Shown here piece by piece: positions 19,601 to 30,957 of a stretch of 64,000 bases of DNA (position 1 is the first letter of the stretch; every line of letters starts with the position of its first letter). This stretch comes from Oscarella lobularis (lineage: Eukaryota > Porifera > Homoscleromorpha > Homosclerophorida > Oscarellidae), in assembly GCF_947507565.1 (NCBI RefSeq), contig NC_089193.1, positions 868,001-932,000 on the forward strand, given 5' to 3'. Made by a program: the position numbers and the translations under genes. The notes beneath the pieces are model-generated. The model saw nothing but the letters and a program-made list of their open reading frames with translations. It was not told the DNA's origin and did no database searches.

Positions 19601-21550
19601 TTCTTGGACTTGGCGATTTGTTTCGGCGCGGAGATGAAAGGGCTGACGATATGGACGTTGATGAATTGGGCGGTCCGTCGTAGTAACGATGCGATGCTGG
19701 CAAATATTAGTGCGCCCCAGATCGGACGGGTGGCGACTGAAAATGTCGTTGTATTCCATGAGGAGAGTCTCTAGAGCTGCACGTTGTGAAGGTGTCAGAG
19801 TGGGCGTGTCCGGAAGTGGCGGTATCCACTGATCGCGTGGCGACGTATTCGAAATAGGGGCTGTTAGTGTCGAGGGATCGATCTCTTCCGCCGTTCCGAG
19901 CCGCTTGCCTTTGTACAGTTTACGTTGTCCGCCCACATTGAAAACCCTGACAGGGATGATGCCAGTAGTGTTGTTGGCCAATGACGCGGCGACAATCAGG
20001 TCGTATTTCTCCGCCAGTTGCTCTGATGGTTCGAATAACAGCGGATGAGACGACGACGTGCAACGCTCCTTGGTATCGGGACAGATGACGGCACCGGCGA
20101 CTATCATTTCCATCTGGCCGGGCGGAAACACGACGGACTCAACGAGTACGACTGAGTACAACGGAGACGACGGGGTCGGTGATGCGGGCAACAACGAAGG
20201 TGGGGGAGGGGCGATGAGTGGGTGGGAAAATCCCGACGGCAATCGTAATTGACGACGCGAGACGAGTAGATCAATGTCGTGTCGGGTGATGAAATCCGCA
20301 CCGAGGATTGGATTGGTAGCGATCGGTGCGACACGAAAATAGTGTTGCGTTGACCACGTCCCGATTGTAAGTGGAAGATTCAGTGCACCGAGAACCGGGA
20401 TGTTATGTCCGCTAGCCATCGATAACTGTTCGGTCGACTGTTGGATATTCGTCGGGGCGAATGACGGCGGGACGATCGAAACGGCCGCGCATGAATCGAG
20501 GAGGCACCGGCTCGAGTGGCCATTTACCATAGCGTCGACTTGAAAGACAGCGGCGGACTGAGGTGATACCGGTTGCAACGCGCCGACCGCGAAGGGTGGG
20601 AGTAAAGGTTCGTCGCGCGAAGGGAGCGGGTAACACTGTTGATGGGTGTCATGTTTTGCGCTAAATTTCGTGCACGTCATGCGAATATGTCCCATTTCAC
20701 CACAATTCCAACAGCGGCGCTCTGCCAGGGGCACAGACGAACGTGGGGCGTACGGAACGCCAGACGACACAGCGAACGAAGCGTGAGCCGGTGACTCCAG
20801 GCGAATAACGCGGTTGAGAAGAGATGAGAGTAAGGTAGATTGTTGTTCGACTGCTTTCAACAAGGTGTCGGCAGGTGCGGCCGAGGCGATAAGTGAAGGT
20901 GGCACCGTTGAAGTGGGGATCGATTGTCCGCCGTCAGCGCGGCGACGTTCTTCGGCTAACTCGGCAGCGTTCACTTCCAGCGCAATGCGAATTGCGTCGT
21001 CTAAGCTCTTCGGGTTGCCGTAGCGAACGCGGAGACGGAGATTGCCGTCCCGAAGACCATCGAGAAATTGGTCGCGACTGAGCAGATCGCGTTGCGCGAT
21101 ATCCATCGTGGGGAAAGCTTGTGCGGCGAGGCCCCGAATCGCGTTCCCAAAAGCCAAAATACCTTCGTCGCTGCGTTGCGTGCGGAGCCGAAATGTTGAG
21201 CGTTTAACCTCGTGATGATTGGCTGGCAGGAAGCGATCTCGAAGAGCGGCGAGAAGCGTGGCTAACTGAGATTTCGTCGCCGGTGACAATGAACGCAGAG
21301 CTTCGCGAGCGGGGCCTTGTAACCGCAGCTGGAGCACGTGGCGGCTGGCGGCGTCGTCCCAGTGATTGAGCTGTGCGCAAGATGTGAAGTCTTCCTCCCA
21401 GTCTTCCCAGGATTGATCCGGAGCGGCGCGAAATGGCGGGGGGAGGAGAGAGCTGAAGCGAAGAGCGGCGGATGCGCCGCCGAGGCCGTCGGGCGGTTTC
21501 ACGTCGGCGGGGTCGGGGGGCTGGTCTGTGTCGTTCGGCTGGTCGGTCAT
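16640..21550 (-). CDS. Gag-Pol polyprotein of a Ty3/gypsy-type retrotransposon
   Basis: One uninterrupted frame of 1636 codons. In order: a retrotransposon gag region (about residues 40-200), a CCHC zinc knuckle (about 280, CWNCGEMGHIRMTC), an aspartic protease with active site LLDSCAAVS (about 350), reverse transcriptase with the YLDD box (about 780), RNase H (DASDVGLGAV, about 930), an integrase zinc-finger region (SGHLGVSKTTDTL...CSTC), and the integrase D-D-E core (SIDFLELPR, LHSDQGPSF, GLVERFNRS at about 1211, 1268, 1306). No chromodomain was recognised at the C-terminus, which is proline-rich. The protease has DSC where D-S/T-G is usual. Gag and pol are fused without a frameshift. Conserved integrase order after RNase H places it in Ty3/gypsy, not copia. 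Confidence 0.93.
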   Translation of the reverse strand: MTDQPNDTDQPPDPADVKPPDGLGGASAALRFSSLLPPPFRAAPDQSWEDWEEDFTSCAQLNHWDDAASRHVLQLRLQGPAREALRSLSPATKSQLATLLAALRDRFLPANHHEVKRSTFRLRTQRSDEGILAFGNAIRGLAAQAFPTMDIAQRDLLSRDQFLDGLRDGNLRLRVRYGNPKSLDDAIRIALEVNAAELAEERRRADGGQSIPTSTVPPSLIASAAPADTLLKAVEQQSTLLSSLLNRVIRLESPAHASFAVSSGVPYAPRSSVPLAERRCWNCGEMGHIRMTCTKFSAKHDTHQQCYPLPSRDEPLLPPFAVGALQPVSPQSAAVFQVDAMVNGHSSRCLLDSCAAVSIVPPSFAPTNIQQSTEQLSMASGHNIPVLGALNLPLTIGTWSTQHYFRVAPIATNPILGADFITRHDIDLLVSRRQLRLPSGFSHPLIAPPPPSLLPASPTPSSPLYSVVLVESVVFPPGQMEMIVAGAVICPDTKERCTSSSHPLLFEPSEQLAEKYDLIVAASLANNTTGIIPVRVFNVGGQRKLYKGKRLGTAEEIDPSTLTAPISNTSPRDQWIPPLPDTPTLTPSQRAALETLLMEYNDIFSRHPSDLGRTNICQHRIVTTTDRPIHQRPYRQPFHLRAETNRQVQEMLDEGIITPSCSPWSSPVILVTKKNGKFRFCVDFRLLNDITVKDAYPIPRIDETLDSLGGALFFTTLDLASGYWQVLLAAEDRAKTAFSTNGGHFEFQVMPFGLTNAPATFQRLMDVVLRGLTLDSCLVYLDDVLVHSRTFEEHLCRLRAVFERLRTAGLKLRTEKCQFVRSEVPYLGHVVSAEGIATDPTKVDKVRNWPKPRTKTEVRSFINFAGYYRRFVPGFSTIAAPLHNLTTGHSKFTWTTEAERAFATLKEKLTKAPVLAFPRFSEQFRLKTDASDVGLGAVLSQIIDGHERPIAFASKKLSATETNYSATEKELLAIKWGTAHFHPYLLGAPFVVVTDHRPLVHLNTMKHPAGKVGRWLHTLSQYTFTVEYKPGRLHVDADALSRMCAVTTIPASANVAELRAMQEADDVLATVIARLRADEGRPPAEGVWRDGAHRRYRQLWDQLQLDDHNILRRNRRLGARLETTSVLVVPQALVPTILQQLHGDPLSGHLGVSKTTDTLLQRYYWPGFSADVDDYIRRCSTCQRANAVAPRPKAPLRSIPVGGPFEMISIDFLELPRTVRGNRYVLVCTDYFTRWPEAFATADQKSETVARALYDGIVSRHGVPRILHSDQGPSFEGRVIRHLCQMMGLEKTRTTPYHPQGDGLVERFNRSLLGILRKYCGDRPLDWDLWLPSALHAYRVAKQTSTGASPFELLYGRKPRLPTDVACSCATPPPTDTSEYLQRLSTEMVRARELVDANLTAAQERQRQGVTPHVRLYSPGDLVYLHDPGRLRGKAYKLLSVWDGPFKILRKQGENDVYQIQHSHKGGRRRWVHHDRLRPCYQPIDAPHDETSSTTTTDAANDGQTLGTPTTPNHSQPQPGTGANETPHRTDVGDVTDFENVISWVPSGPVINTPQPIARPAAPTPTPAVNVQPQPIASPVAPPPDNVHPQQPPPLTPEPIGREDEPPERPRRITRLPVRFEDYVLDATSDSDEHSS

Positions 21551-21584
21551 CGGACGGCGTCGAGATGAGGACTCCTGTCACCAG

Positions 21585-21695
21585 TGTAGTGAAGCGTTGT
21601 GCTTACCCCAGACTTCAGACTAGACTGTTTTATTATCTCTCCAACTACCCATTATCTATCCTCCCTCCCGTTAGCCCGGATTAGACCTTACTACA
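21585..21695 (-). repeat. 5' LTR of the retrotransposon (111 bp)
   Basis: Direct repeat of 16517-16627, no difference seen by eye. On the minus strand it precedes the putative primer-binding site and the gag start at 21550. Confidence 0.9.
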
Positions 21696-21699
21696 CACA

Positions 21700-22865
21700 A
21701 GCAGCTCTGCCCTTACCCGGATATAAACAGAAAGAGCCCTACATACTCCCGCCGTGCGCGTACAGCTGCAGATCGCTCTCGTGGATATGCCTACAATGCA
21801 ACGTATCTGCCTATTAGGCCTCGAACGGGTCCGACTTGCTCTTTTCGCTCGATCGTCAAACTCCCGGACAAATAAAAGAAGAAACACGATTCAAGGGCTC
21901 TCAAACAAGGACTTGACAGCTTTCAGCAGAAAGAAGAGTTTTCTTTATGGCTTATCGACGTCAAAGTACGACAGTGGGAGGGAAAAAGCACCCTTCGTGA
22001 CGTTAGCGCTGACGGCGTAAAATATCGCGTCCGTTCTGTCCAGAGCCGTTTCTGTCGTAATTGTGACGTAATCTCTATAAACTAGATAAATGACGGCCTG
22101 CTGTAAGCCCTCATGTTATTCCTGAACGCCTAATAATTAGGTACGGTCTCAAATTTTTGCTCCAGAGCGTGTGTGCATTATGGACATTGGCGTGCTTTAT
22201 TTTCGGATAGACACATGTACGGCAGGACCCGGCCCACATGTACTACTGTTTTTGACCTGTCTTGTAAGGGTGACACAGAGCTGCCCCTCCCTAATCCCAA
22301 ACCTCTGCCCCTTCTACGGAAACTGTTTCCGTCATTCAGAAATCCGTTGCCTTTCTCATTGCTAACCGCCTCGTCGTTGTAGATGCCGACCTTCGCATGG
22401 AAAGTGAAGTCCATGGCCGTCTGTACTAAAAGATCGACGTGTGGCAATGCAATGTGTGTGAGTAACTCAATTTTATTACTTAGATTGCAAAGTGTTTGTG
22501 TCACTATGTTGCAGTGACCGCAACTTTGAACTTTGAACGTCATGGATGGCGAATTTCACGACGACAAAACGTAAGCACGGATGGCAGCTGCAGCGTAAAC
22601 GACAGAAATTGACTACTAAAGATTCCAGTATAGTGTCCAGGAGGATGTTATTGTTCACTGGTGGCACGCAGCGGTTCAAGGATGTCGTCCATGAGGGGAA
22701 GTCATTATTCACTGCATAGGTATGCCCAGCTGTTCGTGATTGGCTGACTGCAACGTGGTGTGACTAGGGTGTGCCTGGGGACGATCACAATTAAGAGCGC
22801 TTCTGCGCCTGGAAAGATTTTAGTCGGTCATCTACTTAGTGAAGTGACGGACGGCTCGCCTTGCT
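21700..22865. other. Gene-free stretch between retrotransposon and receptor kinase gene
   Basis: About 1.2 kb with only short, unsupported frames. No repeat family, RNA gene or domain was recognised. The 3' end presumably contains the promoter of the gene starting at or after 22866. Confidence 0.4.
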
Positions 22866-25800
22866 ATGGCGTCTTCCTTGCTTTGCTCCATTGTTCTTCT
22901 TCTTCGCACTGGAGTGTCTCGGTGGGCAAGTCTTCCCCAGGAGTACTTCGAAGTGAAAGGTAGAGTCGTAACTAAATCTTGTAGTGTACCTTGCGGATTC
23001 CAGTCTCCAAAACGACATCGCGAAACAGAATGTGAACGCGTAGCTAGCCTCAGCGAAAAAGCTAAAGGCTGTATACACTATGTCTATCTTTCTTCTGTTG
23101 ATATTGTCGGGTGCCTTCCTCAGAGCTCCTCTCCCTCTCCCCATTCACTGTAAGTGAATTAGCATTAGTTATGACCTCAAAATAGTGGTCTTTCTCTTAC
23201 TAACTACGCGTTCTTGTTTCTCGCGTATTTCTACTGCATTTGCATTCAACTTCGCTTGGAAGAGTATGAGTGCTTAGGAAAACAGGCGTATGGTTCCTAT
23301 AACACTTAAAGTAATAATGAACAATTCCCGTCAGTAAGTACATGTTTTAGACGACGGTGAAAAAGCGCCAACGGGCAGATTTTTTCCAAGTTTCCTGTCT
23401 CCCAGAGAAGCACTACCATACGACGAACGCAGTTTTCTGCGGCTCTTTTCTCAACGCACTCGCAATATTGTCGACTGCAATTATAAGTAATAAAAATTTT
23501 AAGCTTCTTTGTCACGGCGGAATTCACTGTTTATAGGAATCCGAATGGCGTGCATCCCAGACTTGGGTTGTATGAAATTGAAGATGATTGCACTCACTTT
23601 GCACAGGCACCATTTTCAGAGTGTCACAAAGACGAGGTCTTGGCGACAGTCACTATATGGGCAAAATATTTAAGTTTACGTCGCACTCTTAGCTTCTTTA
23701 TTTCTGCTCTAATGACAGCAAACACGTCGACGACGCTACCGCCGCTTCTCACTCTTTCACGGACAAGGAATTAAGCGCTATTTACCCATCATTTCAAGGT
23801 GAGTGCTTTAGCAGTCGATTTGTGTACGTAACAGCTTCATTTTTTTCATAATAGTGGTAGGCAATGCCTTCTCTCTCTATTTGGGAGTTGTGGCGTCTGT
23901 CTTCTACGCAGTTCCTGTCTTCTTTCTACCAGTCTTCATTTTTGTTTCGGTTTTTTCTTACGTTCATTCCCAAAAGCTTACCTCTTCAAAGAGCTCCCGT
24001 CTGACCGCGTTAGGGCCCAGAAAGAACCAATGCCAAACGATTGGATTTTTTCCGTTTGAGGTTTCATTTTTACTCGTCGTCGCCTTGTTTGTTACTGTGC
24101 CCTTCGCGAGATCCACTGAAGCAGTCGATCTAACTTGTGAAGGTGAGAAATGTCCGATTGAAGTTAATTTTTTAATTTTCCCGAGCATTTGTTTTATCCG
24201 TCTTTTTTATCTGCTGATTTACGGTAGCTAGGTATCATTTTTTGTTTTTTGTCAATTTTGTTTTACGACATTCGCGCGGTAATATTATTACGTGTCCTAA
24301 ACTTTTTGTTTTCGACTTGTTTTTGTTCACTTTATTTCTTTGGCGGCGTGATCTTTTTGCGACTTCTTGTGTTTGCCTTGGCGTGTTAATGTGTGACATG
24401 TTTTGTTCGGGTTTTGCATGTATACGGTACCATATAGTACTGCGACTGGCTTTGCACGTTCATGTGACGTGTTACGGTTGCCTTTGTTAATTTTCGACGT
24501 GTTACTGTTTGGAAGGCAAATAGGCAAACGAAAAAAAGTCGCAAGAAAACAGTGCATGAACTAAACGTTTCAGGAGCAAACAATGCGTCGAAAAACGCGA
24601 TAATTAATTATAGTAAACTAAAGTACAAAGATTTCGCGCAATAGCGAAAATTGAGAGAACGTATCGCAAGCGAATTAAAAAAGCCCAAAGCACGTTAAAC
24701 AATGGTTGCGTTTAGCTGTTCTTAATTTTTATAGGATGTGAGCCTGGATGGATCTGCCACCTTTCTTCGTGTCTCAAAGTTTCGCTTGATCTTTTAACTT
24801 GGCCTCAAGCAGCTAAGGCGTGCTCTGAACATGAAGCCCATTTGTTGTCAATTGATAAAAACGATGAATCACTTTGGAAATTTCTAAGTTTGCGATATGG
24901 AAAGAAGAAATTTTTTATCGGATTAGTAAGGAGCGTCTACAACTATCGGTGGTCGGACGGATCGCCGTTTGTGTATTCAGACTGGGAACACTTGAAAGCT
25001 CACTGCGAATTGGAATTATGTACGGCCATCATTCCCAACAACAACAAGAACAAGGCCGTCATAACCTGGACCGCCGTTGCCTGCTTGTCTGTAAACGGAC
25101 ATATATGCAAGAAACCCAAAGGTGAGGCAAAATTGTTATTGCGAGCTAAACAGAACGTTTTTTCTCAGAGCCTATGAAAGACGAATTGCGACTTGCCGAC
25201 GGCGTTAACCCCAATCGCGGTGTTCTGGAGATATTCCTAGGCGATGCTTGGACACGCGTATGCACGGTGAAAACCGGCTCCGATCTCAGTCAAACGGCCG
25301 CTGCAGTCTGTCGACATTTGGGTTATCCTGATGCTTTCTTTGCTCGTGCTTACAATCTCTCCAGAGGAGGAAAAAAAGCTAATATTTCTTATGTTATTGA
25401 CGGTAAGGGAAATGATGCTAGTAGTTTTTCAAACAAAAGAGCGAAGTGCGGTTCAGAGTTACTTATTTCGTGTCGATCCGGTCTAACCCAATCTGTTCGG
25501 GTGCGGCTAAGTTCTAGCTCATCTCGGAGTCCCACGCAAGGTTATTTGGAAGTTTGGTTTCGAGGAAAGTGGGAAAGAGCTTGTGCAGATAGAATCTACA
25601 AACGGGATCTATTGGCTAATGCCTCTTGTAGGCAATTGGGATACCACCGAGGATCTGCTAGACCTCGTGGCTTTGGTGCACAAAATAGTATTTCACTTCG
25701 TTGTGACACAAATTCTTTTGATGAATGCAGATTCCGTATTCGTTTTTTTTGCCGCTGTTTCGTTTGGATTACATGCTATTATTCAAAGTTGCAAGTACAG

Positions 25801-28800
25801 CTGTTCGATACTTCTGATGAGATAGAAGAAACAGAGGGAAAAGTTCAAGTTTATTTTGAGGGAAAATGGACCATCGTCTGCAACGACGAATGGGATATGA
25901 ATGAAGCTGAAGTTGTCTGTCGCCAAATGGGCTTCAAGAATGCTGTTTCGGCAAGCTCACGGCGCTCTAAATCAACTATAAGCAACATAAACCGTTGTTC
26001 GGTAAAAGTGCTTTGTAAAGGGAGCGAAAGGTCGGTTGAGGAATGCGAGCGCTTTCACATGCTAAGTCGATCGACTGCTGTAGTCGTTTGCAAGAAGAAA
26101 GAATGTAAACCAACGAATATTACGATATTTTAATGAATACTTCTTGTTTTAGATTGTCCCTTAGGATGGTCTCTCTATGCCGACTATTGCTATTCTGTTT
26201 CGGAGTTTCGTTCGAAAATGCGTAACAGTGGTAAAAACAGAAGACTATGCGGGCCGTTTAACAGTGCTAGCATTGACAGTCCTCACGAACACGCTTTTGT
26301 CCTGTCTCTTCTTTCTCCTTCTAAGAATGACATTTGGATAGGCGTGGGACGAACAATGTACGACGCATTCAAGTGGATCAATGGCAATCCTTTGAGGTGT
26401 TTGTTTGATTGTAATCGTGCTATAGTTACTAGTAAACTATCTACCTGTATGTTGCATGCATTTGCAGGTACGTCTGGTGGGCTCCAAGAGAACCGACGAT
26501 TGATTATTACAGGTGCGTTGCGATGGACTCGCGCGATGGCTACTGGAAAACAGCAAATTGCTATCGATATAAGCATGTGCTGTGCAAAGTCGCTCTCCGT
26601 AAGATTTAGGGCACTTCCATCTTAGAAAGTCTGCTTATTTGAGATATTATTCTTACTTTAGAAGATATACCGAACGAATTGCGTCAGGAAGCCGCTCCGT
26701 CAGCGCATGGCCAGTGTAAAAAGGACGAACTCTTCTTCAGGAACGCTTGCTATTATTGGTCTAAAAACGATGATGAGCCTGTTTCACAAGAGCGCGCACA
26801 TAATGAAAAGTGCCGAAGTCGCAACGCTACATTAGCTTCGATAAGCACCATACACGAAAACGCTTTCATTGCAGCAGAAACGTCAGCTGTTGCGGGGTCA
26901 AATTATTGGACTGGCCTCGTTTACAATATAACGTCTGTGCAAGGAGCTTTCAGTTGGCTTGATGCTACTTCCGTCAATTTCACGAAGTGGGGAATGTACG
27001 AACCGGCGTACCAAAAAGAAGGAAGCCAGAGCTGCGTTTTGTTTCGGTCAGACGGGCGTGAGTTTGTCTGGTCTGTTTCAAACTGCTCTTCTAAGGCTTC
27101 ATACGTCTGTAAAAGTAATTTGACAGATACGCGAAGAGCAGTGTTAATTAATTTACCTCTCCTATCTAAAGGAATGCTGACCGAATCAGACAAAATTAAT
27201 TTGACTACATCAGACACTTTACGTGGATGTCAGTACTTAAAACATTTACTGTGCTTTAATTTAATTTCTTTATGTTTATGTCTAGATTATTCCTACACGT
27301 GTCCTAACTGCTGGACAAAGTTCGGCAGTAGCTCTTGTTTCAAGCTAGTTAAAACGAAAAAGACATGGCGTGATTCTTTGACTGACTGCGAAAACTTAGA
27401 AGAAGAACGCATTTTTGCCAGAAATATTTCTTTTCACAGCTCTCTTGCCAGAATTATTTCTGATCAAGAGCAGCACGACATAAGTGCAAACCTTATCGAC
27501 ATAGGAGAGGCTTGGATTGGACTAAATGACATTGTCGATGAAGGATTTTACGTTTGGAGTGACGGTTCTCCTTTGATCTATGTCAACTGGGATTTTTCGG
27601 AAGCTGGCAAAGAGTCTTTTTTACGAAAAGATCACGATTGTGTAGCTGCAACAAAAAATTCTTGGAAAACGATGCTCTGTGCTGAGAAGAAGTCTAGCAT
27701 CTGCTTCATTCCGGCAATTCTGGGTATGCATGCCAAACGCGGGTAACAAGTATGCAGTCATCTACCCTGTGTACATTCTTTAGATTATGATGAATGCGAC
27801 AACAACACTGATATTTGTCACGTCAACGCGACCTGCAAAAATACTTTGTCATCGTATAACTGCACCTGCAAACATGGGCTTACAGGAAATGGAACTGCGT
27901 GCGAAGGTATTTAATCGAGACTTTTGTAATGCCTCTGACAGATAAGTTTCATTGGTTCTGGTTCAGATGTAGACGAATGTGTCAGCAACTGTAACGACGA
28001 CGGTCAGCAATGTTCTAATATATTTGGGTCGTACGAGTGCGTTTGCAAGAATGGCTGGACTGGAAATGGCAGTCGCTGTTTTGATTTGAACGAATGCATT
28101 TCCAATAACAATTGTCATTTAAACGCAGAATGCCTAAACGTTGCTGGCTCTTATAAGTGTGAGTGTCAACCTGGCTGGACTGGAGACGGTAGTTTTTGTG
28201 TCGATTACAACGAATGCGAAACTTCGGACCAATGCCATCGGGGAGCGAATTGCACAAATCAGGAGGGATCGTTTCTGTGTACGTGTTTCTCTGGCTGGTC
28301 AGGAAACGGTTTCTCTTGCGACGATGTCAACGAGTGCAAGATGAACAACTCATGCCATTCACATGCAAGATGCAAAAATGAACAGGGCCACTATAACTGT
28401 ACTTGTCTACAAGGCTGGAGTGGAGACGGATTCTCTTGCAACGACACTGATGAATGCCTCGTACAAGGATTGTGTCACCGTTGGGCAAATTGTACGAACA
28501 CAAAAGGATCGTATGAGTGCCAGTGCAAAAGCGGATATGCTGGAGATGGAATCAATTGCGAAGGTAAGAGCGCTGAAAAAGCCTCATTTGATGTTATCAA
28601 GCAGTTACACGTATGTACAGAGTTCTTAATATTTCCTTTTTTTAGATATTACTGTCATATCGAATTCCCACTGGAAAATCATTCTTTCAGTCATCAGCTC
28701 TTTTGCATTTGTCGCGTTTGCTGTCATCGTTTGTGTTGTCTATGCCCGCCACGATGCTTTTCGCATGCAAACTCTCGCATCGGACTTCGTCGAACCGCCG

Positions 28801-30432
28801 GACGAATGGGAAGTCAACCTAGGCAATATGACTTTGCTCGAGAAGCTAGGTGGTGGCTTTTTCGGCGTTGTGTATAGAGCGTATCTTTATCAGAGTTCAT
28901 CTGGGGGTTCGTCGAGACAAGCTCGAAAAGAGAAGATTTCTTTCGAAAATGAAAAGTTGGTTGTCGCTTGTAAGATGCTCAAAGGTATGTACGCCTGTTT
29001 TTCTATTTATTTTAGGTTTTTACTTATGATCGAGTCTATAAATATTTGTATTTTGTAGGGAATAGCCTGAGAGAGGAGGACTTACTGGAAGAAATTAAAC
29101 TGATGAAACGGATCGGGCAGCACTCGCACATCGTCAGCCTCCTGGGATGCATAACCACTTCCAAGCCGTACTGCCTCATTGTCGAGTACTGCATGAACGG
29201 CGATTTACTTAACTATCTTAGAAAACGAATACCTAATGTTTGTTAGCCGACTGTAGACACCTTTAAATTAACTAATTTCAGTATTTCTTTGCCTCAGTCT
29301 GTAGATCATGAAGCACAATCGAATGAGATGGTGTCAATCCTTGATAGAAAAAGCGAAGTACGTGAAATAGCCGCTTCCTCCTAAAACAGGTGAAATTTTA
29401 TAATATAATGGTTTTAGGATCATACGCCCACGCCTTTTTCCGATTTTGACATACATGGGGATGAAAATGAGGATTTTATTGAAGTTAAAGATACCGCTGA
29501 CGGTAAGGATTTGGAATATAGAAAGACAGGCATGCAGGAAGTGTTAGATTCAGGTGAATGTGGTGAGAAGAAGAACTTTGGTATCGGGGACGAAATGAAA
29601 TCTCGCGATTTCCTATCGTTTGTTTGGCAAATTGCATCGGGAATGGTGCGCAATGGCTAGGATAATTGAACGTACTTTTGAATTTAAAGTGTTAGGAATA
29701 TCTGGCAGGAAAAGGGTTGGTTCATCGCGACTTGGCCTGCCGGAACGTTCTCGTTTGCGAAAATAAACTACTGAAAGTATCCGACTTTGGACTAACGAGA
29801 TCCGTCTATCAGGACGGTACCTATTGTCAAAAGACCACAAGATGTCTCCCACTGAGATGGATGTCTATCGAAGCCATGACTCACCGTCTCTTCTCCGAGC
29901 AAAGCGACGTGTAAATTTTTCTTTTTACTTATCTGAGTTCTTGTTTTATTTCAACGGTTTTTCAATTATATAGGTGGTCTTTCGGAGTTGTCATTTGGGA
30001 AATATTTACTCTGGGTTAGCTAAGCTGTAACTTTTTTTTCTGTTTGAGACTTGTGCATTTTAGGTTCTTTTCCCTATCCTTGCGTCTCGAGTGCAAAGCT
30101 TCTGTCGTATTTGCGTAGTGGAAACCGATTGGCACGCCCCAAGGATTGCTCCTTTGAGCTGTTAGTCTGGCATTCTAGTATATTGTTTAATGATCTTGTG
30201 CTCGTTTATCCTCAGGTACAGGACGATGTGTGCGTGTTGGCGCAACGATCCAGATCAGCGTCCTGTGTTCAGTAGTCTCACGCAGCTTCTGGGAAACATG
30301 CTCGAATTCGAGAGTCACAGAAAGTACATCGTTTTTGATACATGTACTGCCAGTATGGAATCACTGAGCGAAGAAGGTAAGTCAGGGAGCAGTGATGAGA
30401 CTTTTGGTGTCAATTCTGAACGGAGAGAATGA
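22866..30432 (+). CDS. Receptor tyrosine kinase with C-type lectin, SRCR and EGF ectodomain
   Basis: Confident exons: 24735-25121, 25169-26104, 26153-26396, 26468-26598, 26662-27222, 27286-27723, 27784-27906, 27967-28563, 28646-28984, 29059-29237, 29298-29357, 29418-29645, 29696-29910, 29974-30014, 30064-30160, 30216-30432. Domain order: C-type lectin, SRCR-like repeats (three by pattern), three more C-type lectins, six calcium-binding-type EGF repeats, one membrane helix (about 28680-28745), kinase. The kinase has LGGGFFGVVY, VACKML, HRDLACRN, DFGLTR and LPLRWMSIEA, so it should be active, and an acidic insert of about 80 residues splits it. Less certain upstream exons (22866-23149, 23537-23636, 23693-23798, 23855-24142) join in frame and begin with a signal peptide, but contain two hydrophobic stretches. 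They may belong to another gene. Likely a cell-surface recognition receptor. Confidence 0.85.
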
Positions 30433-30949
30433 TTTGCGGCGACGAAGGTTAAATCAGGTGTCATGTTGTTGCTTCCCCTATGCATCGTAGCCCATCTCGT
30501 CAATTAATTAAAACGGTCGTTTAATTAAGACACGCAAGAATGCCATTGCCTAAATCATGCCTAAATTTACTTTATGACATGTATCGTAGTTTTTCTGTCC
30601 TCGTGTTGCATGCACATGCATGATAGTGCTTCTTGGCTAGAAAGGAGTTTTTCCATTGTTAGTGCTTGTTTCTTGTTTTGCTGTTGTTTATGATTGCCGA
30701 AAAGTCATGCAAATCAAAAAGTATTTTCATTATTTCATTTGCCCTACCAAATCCGGCAGGTTTATTGGGTTCCCTGCACCAACATAAAAGAGCAGCGACA
30801 CAGCACGGCTAAAAGGATAAGACGGGACTTTCAAAATATCTGGTCACGTGGTGAACGTAAAGGTTCTTCTGTCTTTCCTCGGGCAAAAGTGTCACAGCAT
30901 GCCTGTACCTGATTATATCGAAAGTGAGTAAAAAGATTTTTTCTGTCTT
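30433..30949. other. Gene-free stretch after the receptor kinase
   Basis: About 500 bases with no supported frame; presumably 3' untranslated and intergenic sequence. No repeat was recognised. Confidence 0.35.
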
Positions 30950-30957
30950 CTAAAATC

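Larger units (their letters stand above)
16517..21695 (-). mobile_element. Complete Ty3/gypsy-type LTR retrotransposon
   Basis: The element is 5179 bp between two 111-bp LTRs (16517-16627 and 21585-21695) that look identical, start TG and end CA, and are flanked by the 4-bp direct repeat CACA (16513-16516 and 21696-21699). On the minus strand a sequence beginning TGGTGACAGGAGTCC follows the 5' LTR (next to 21585). It could be a tRNA primer-binding site; similarity to a leucine tRNA end is only suggestive. No clear polypurine tract is visible. The single internal frame is intact, so the copy appears young and potentially autonomous. Confidence 0.92.

Noticed and set aside
27223-27285. Reading straight through 27223-27285 in the receptor kinase gene
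   Set aside because: The frame is open, but the stretch has GT and AG ends, a length (63 nt) typical of local introns and hydrophobic filler unlike a lectin linker, so it is treated as an intron; retention would stay in frame.
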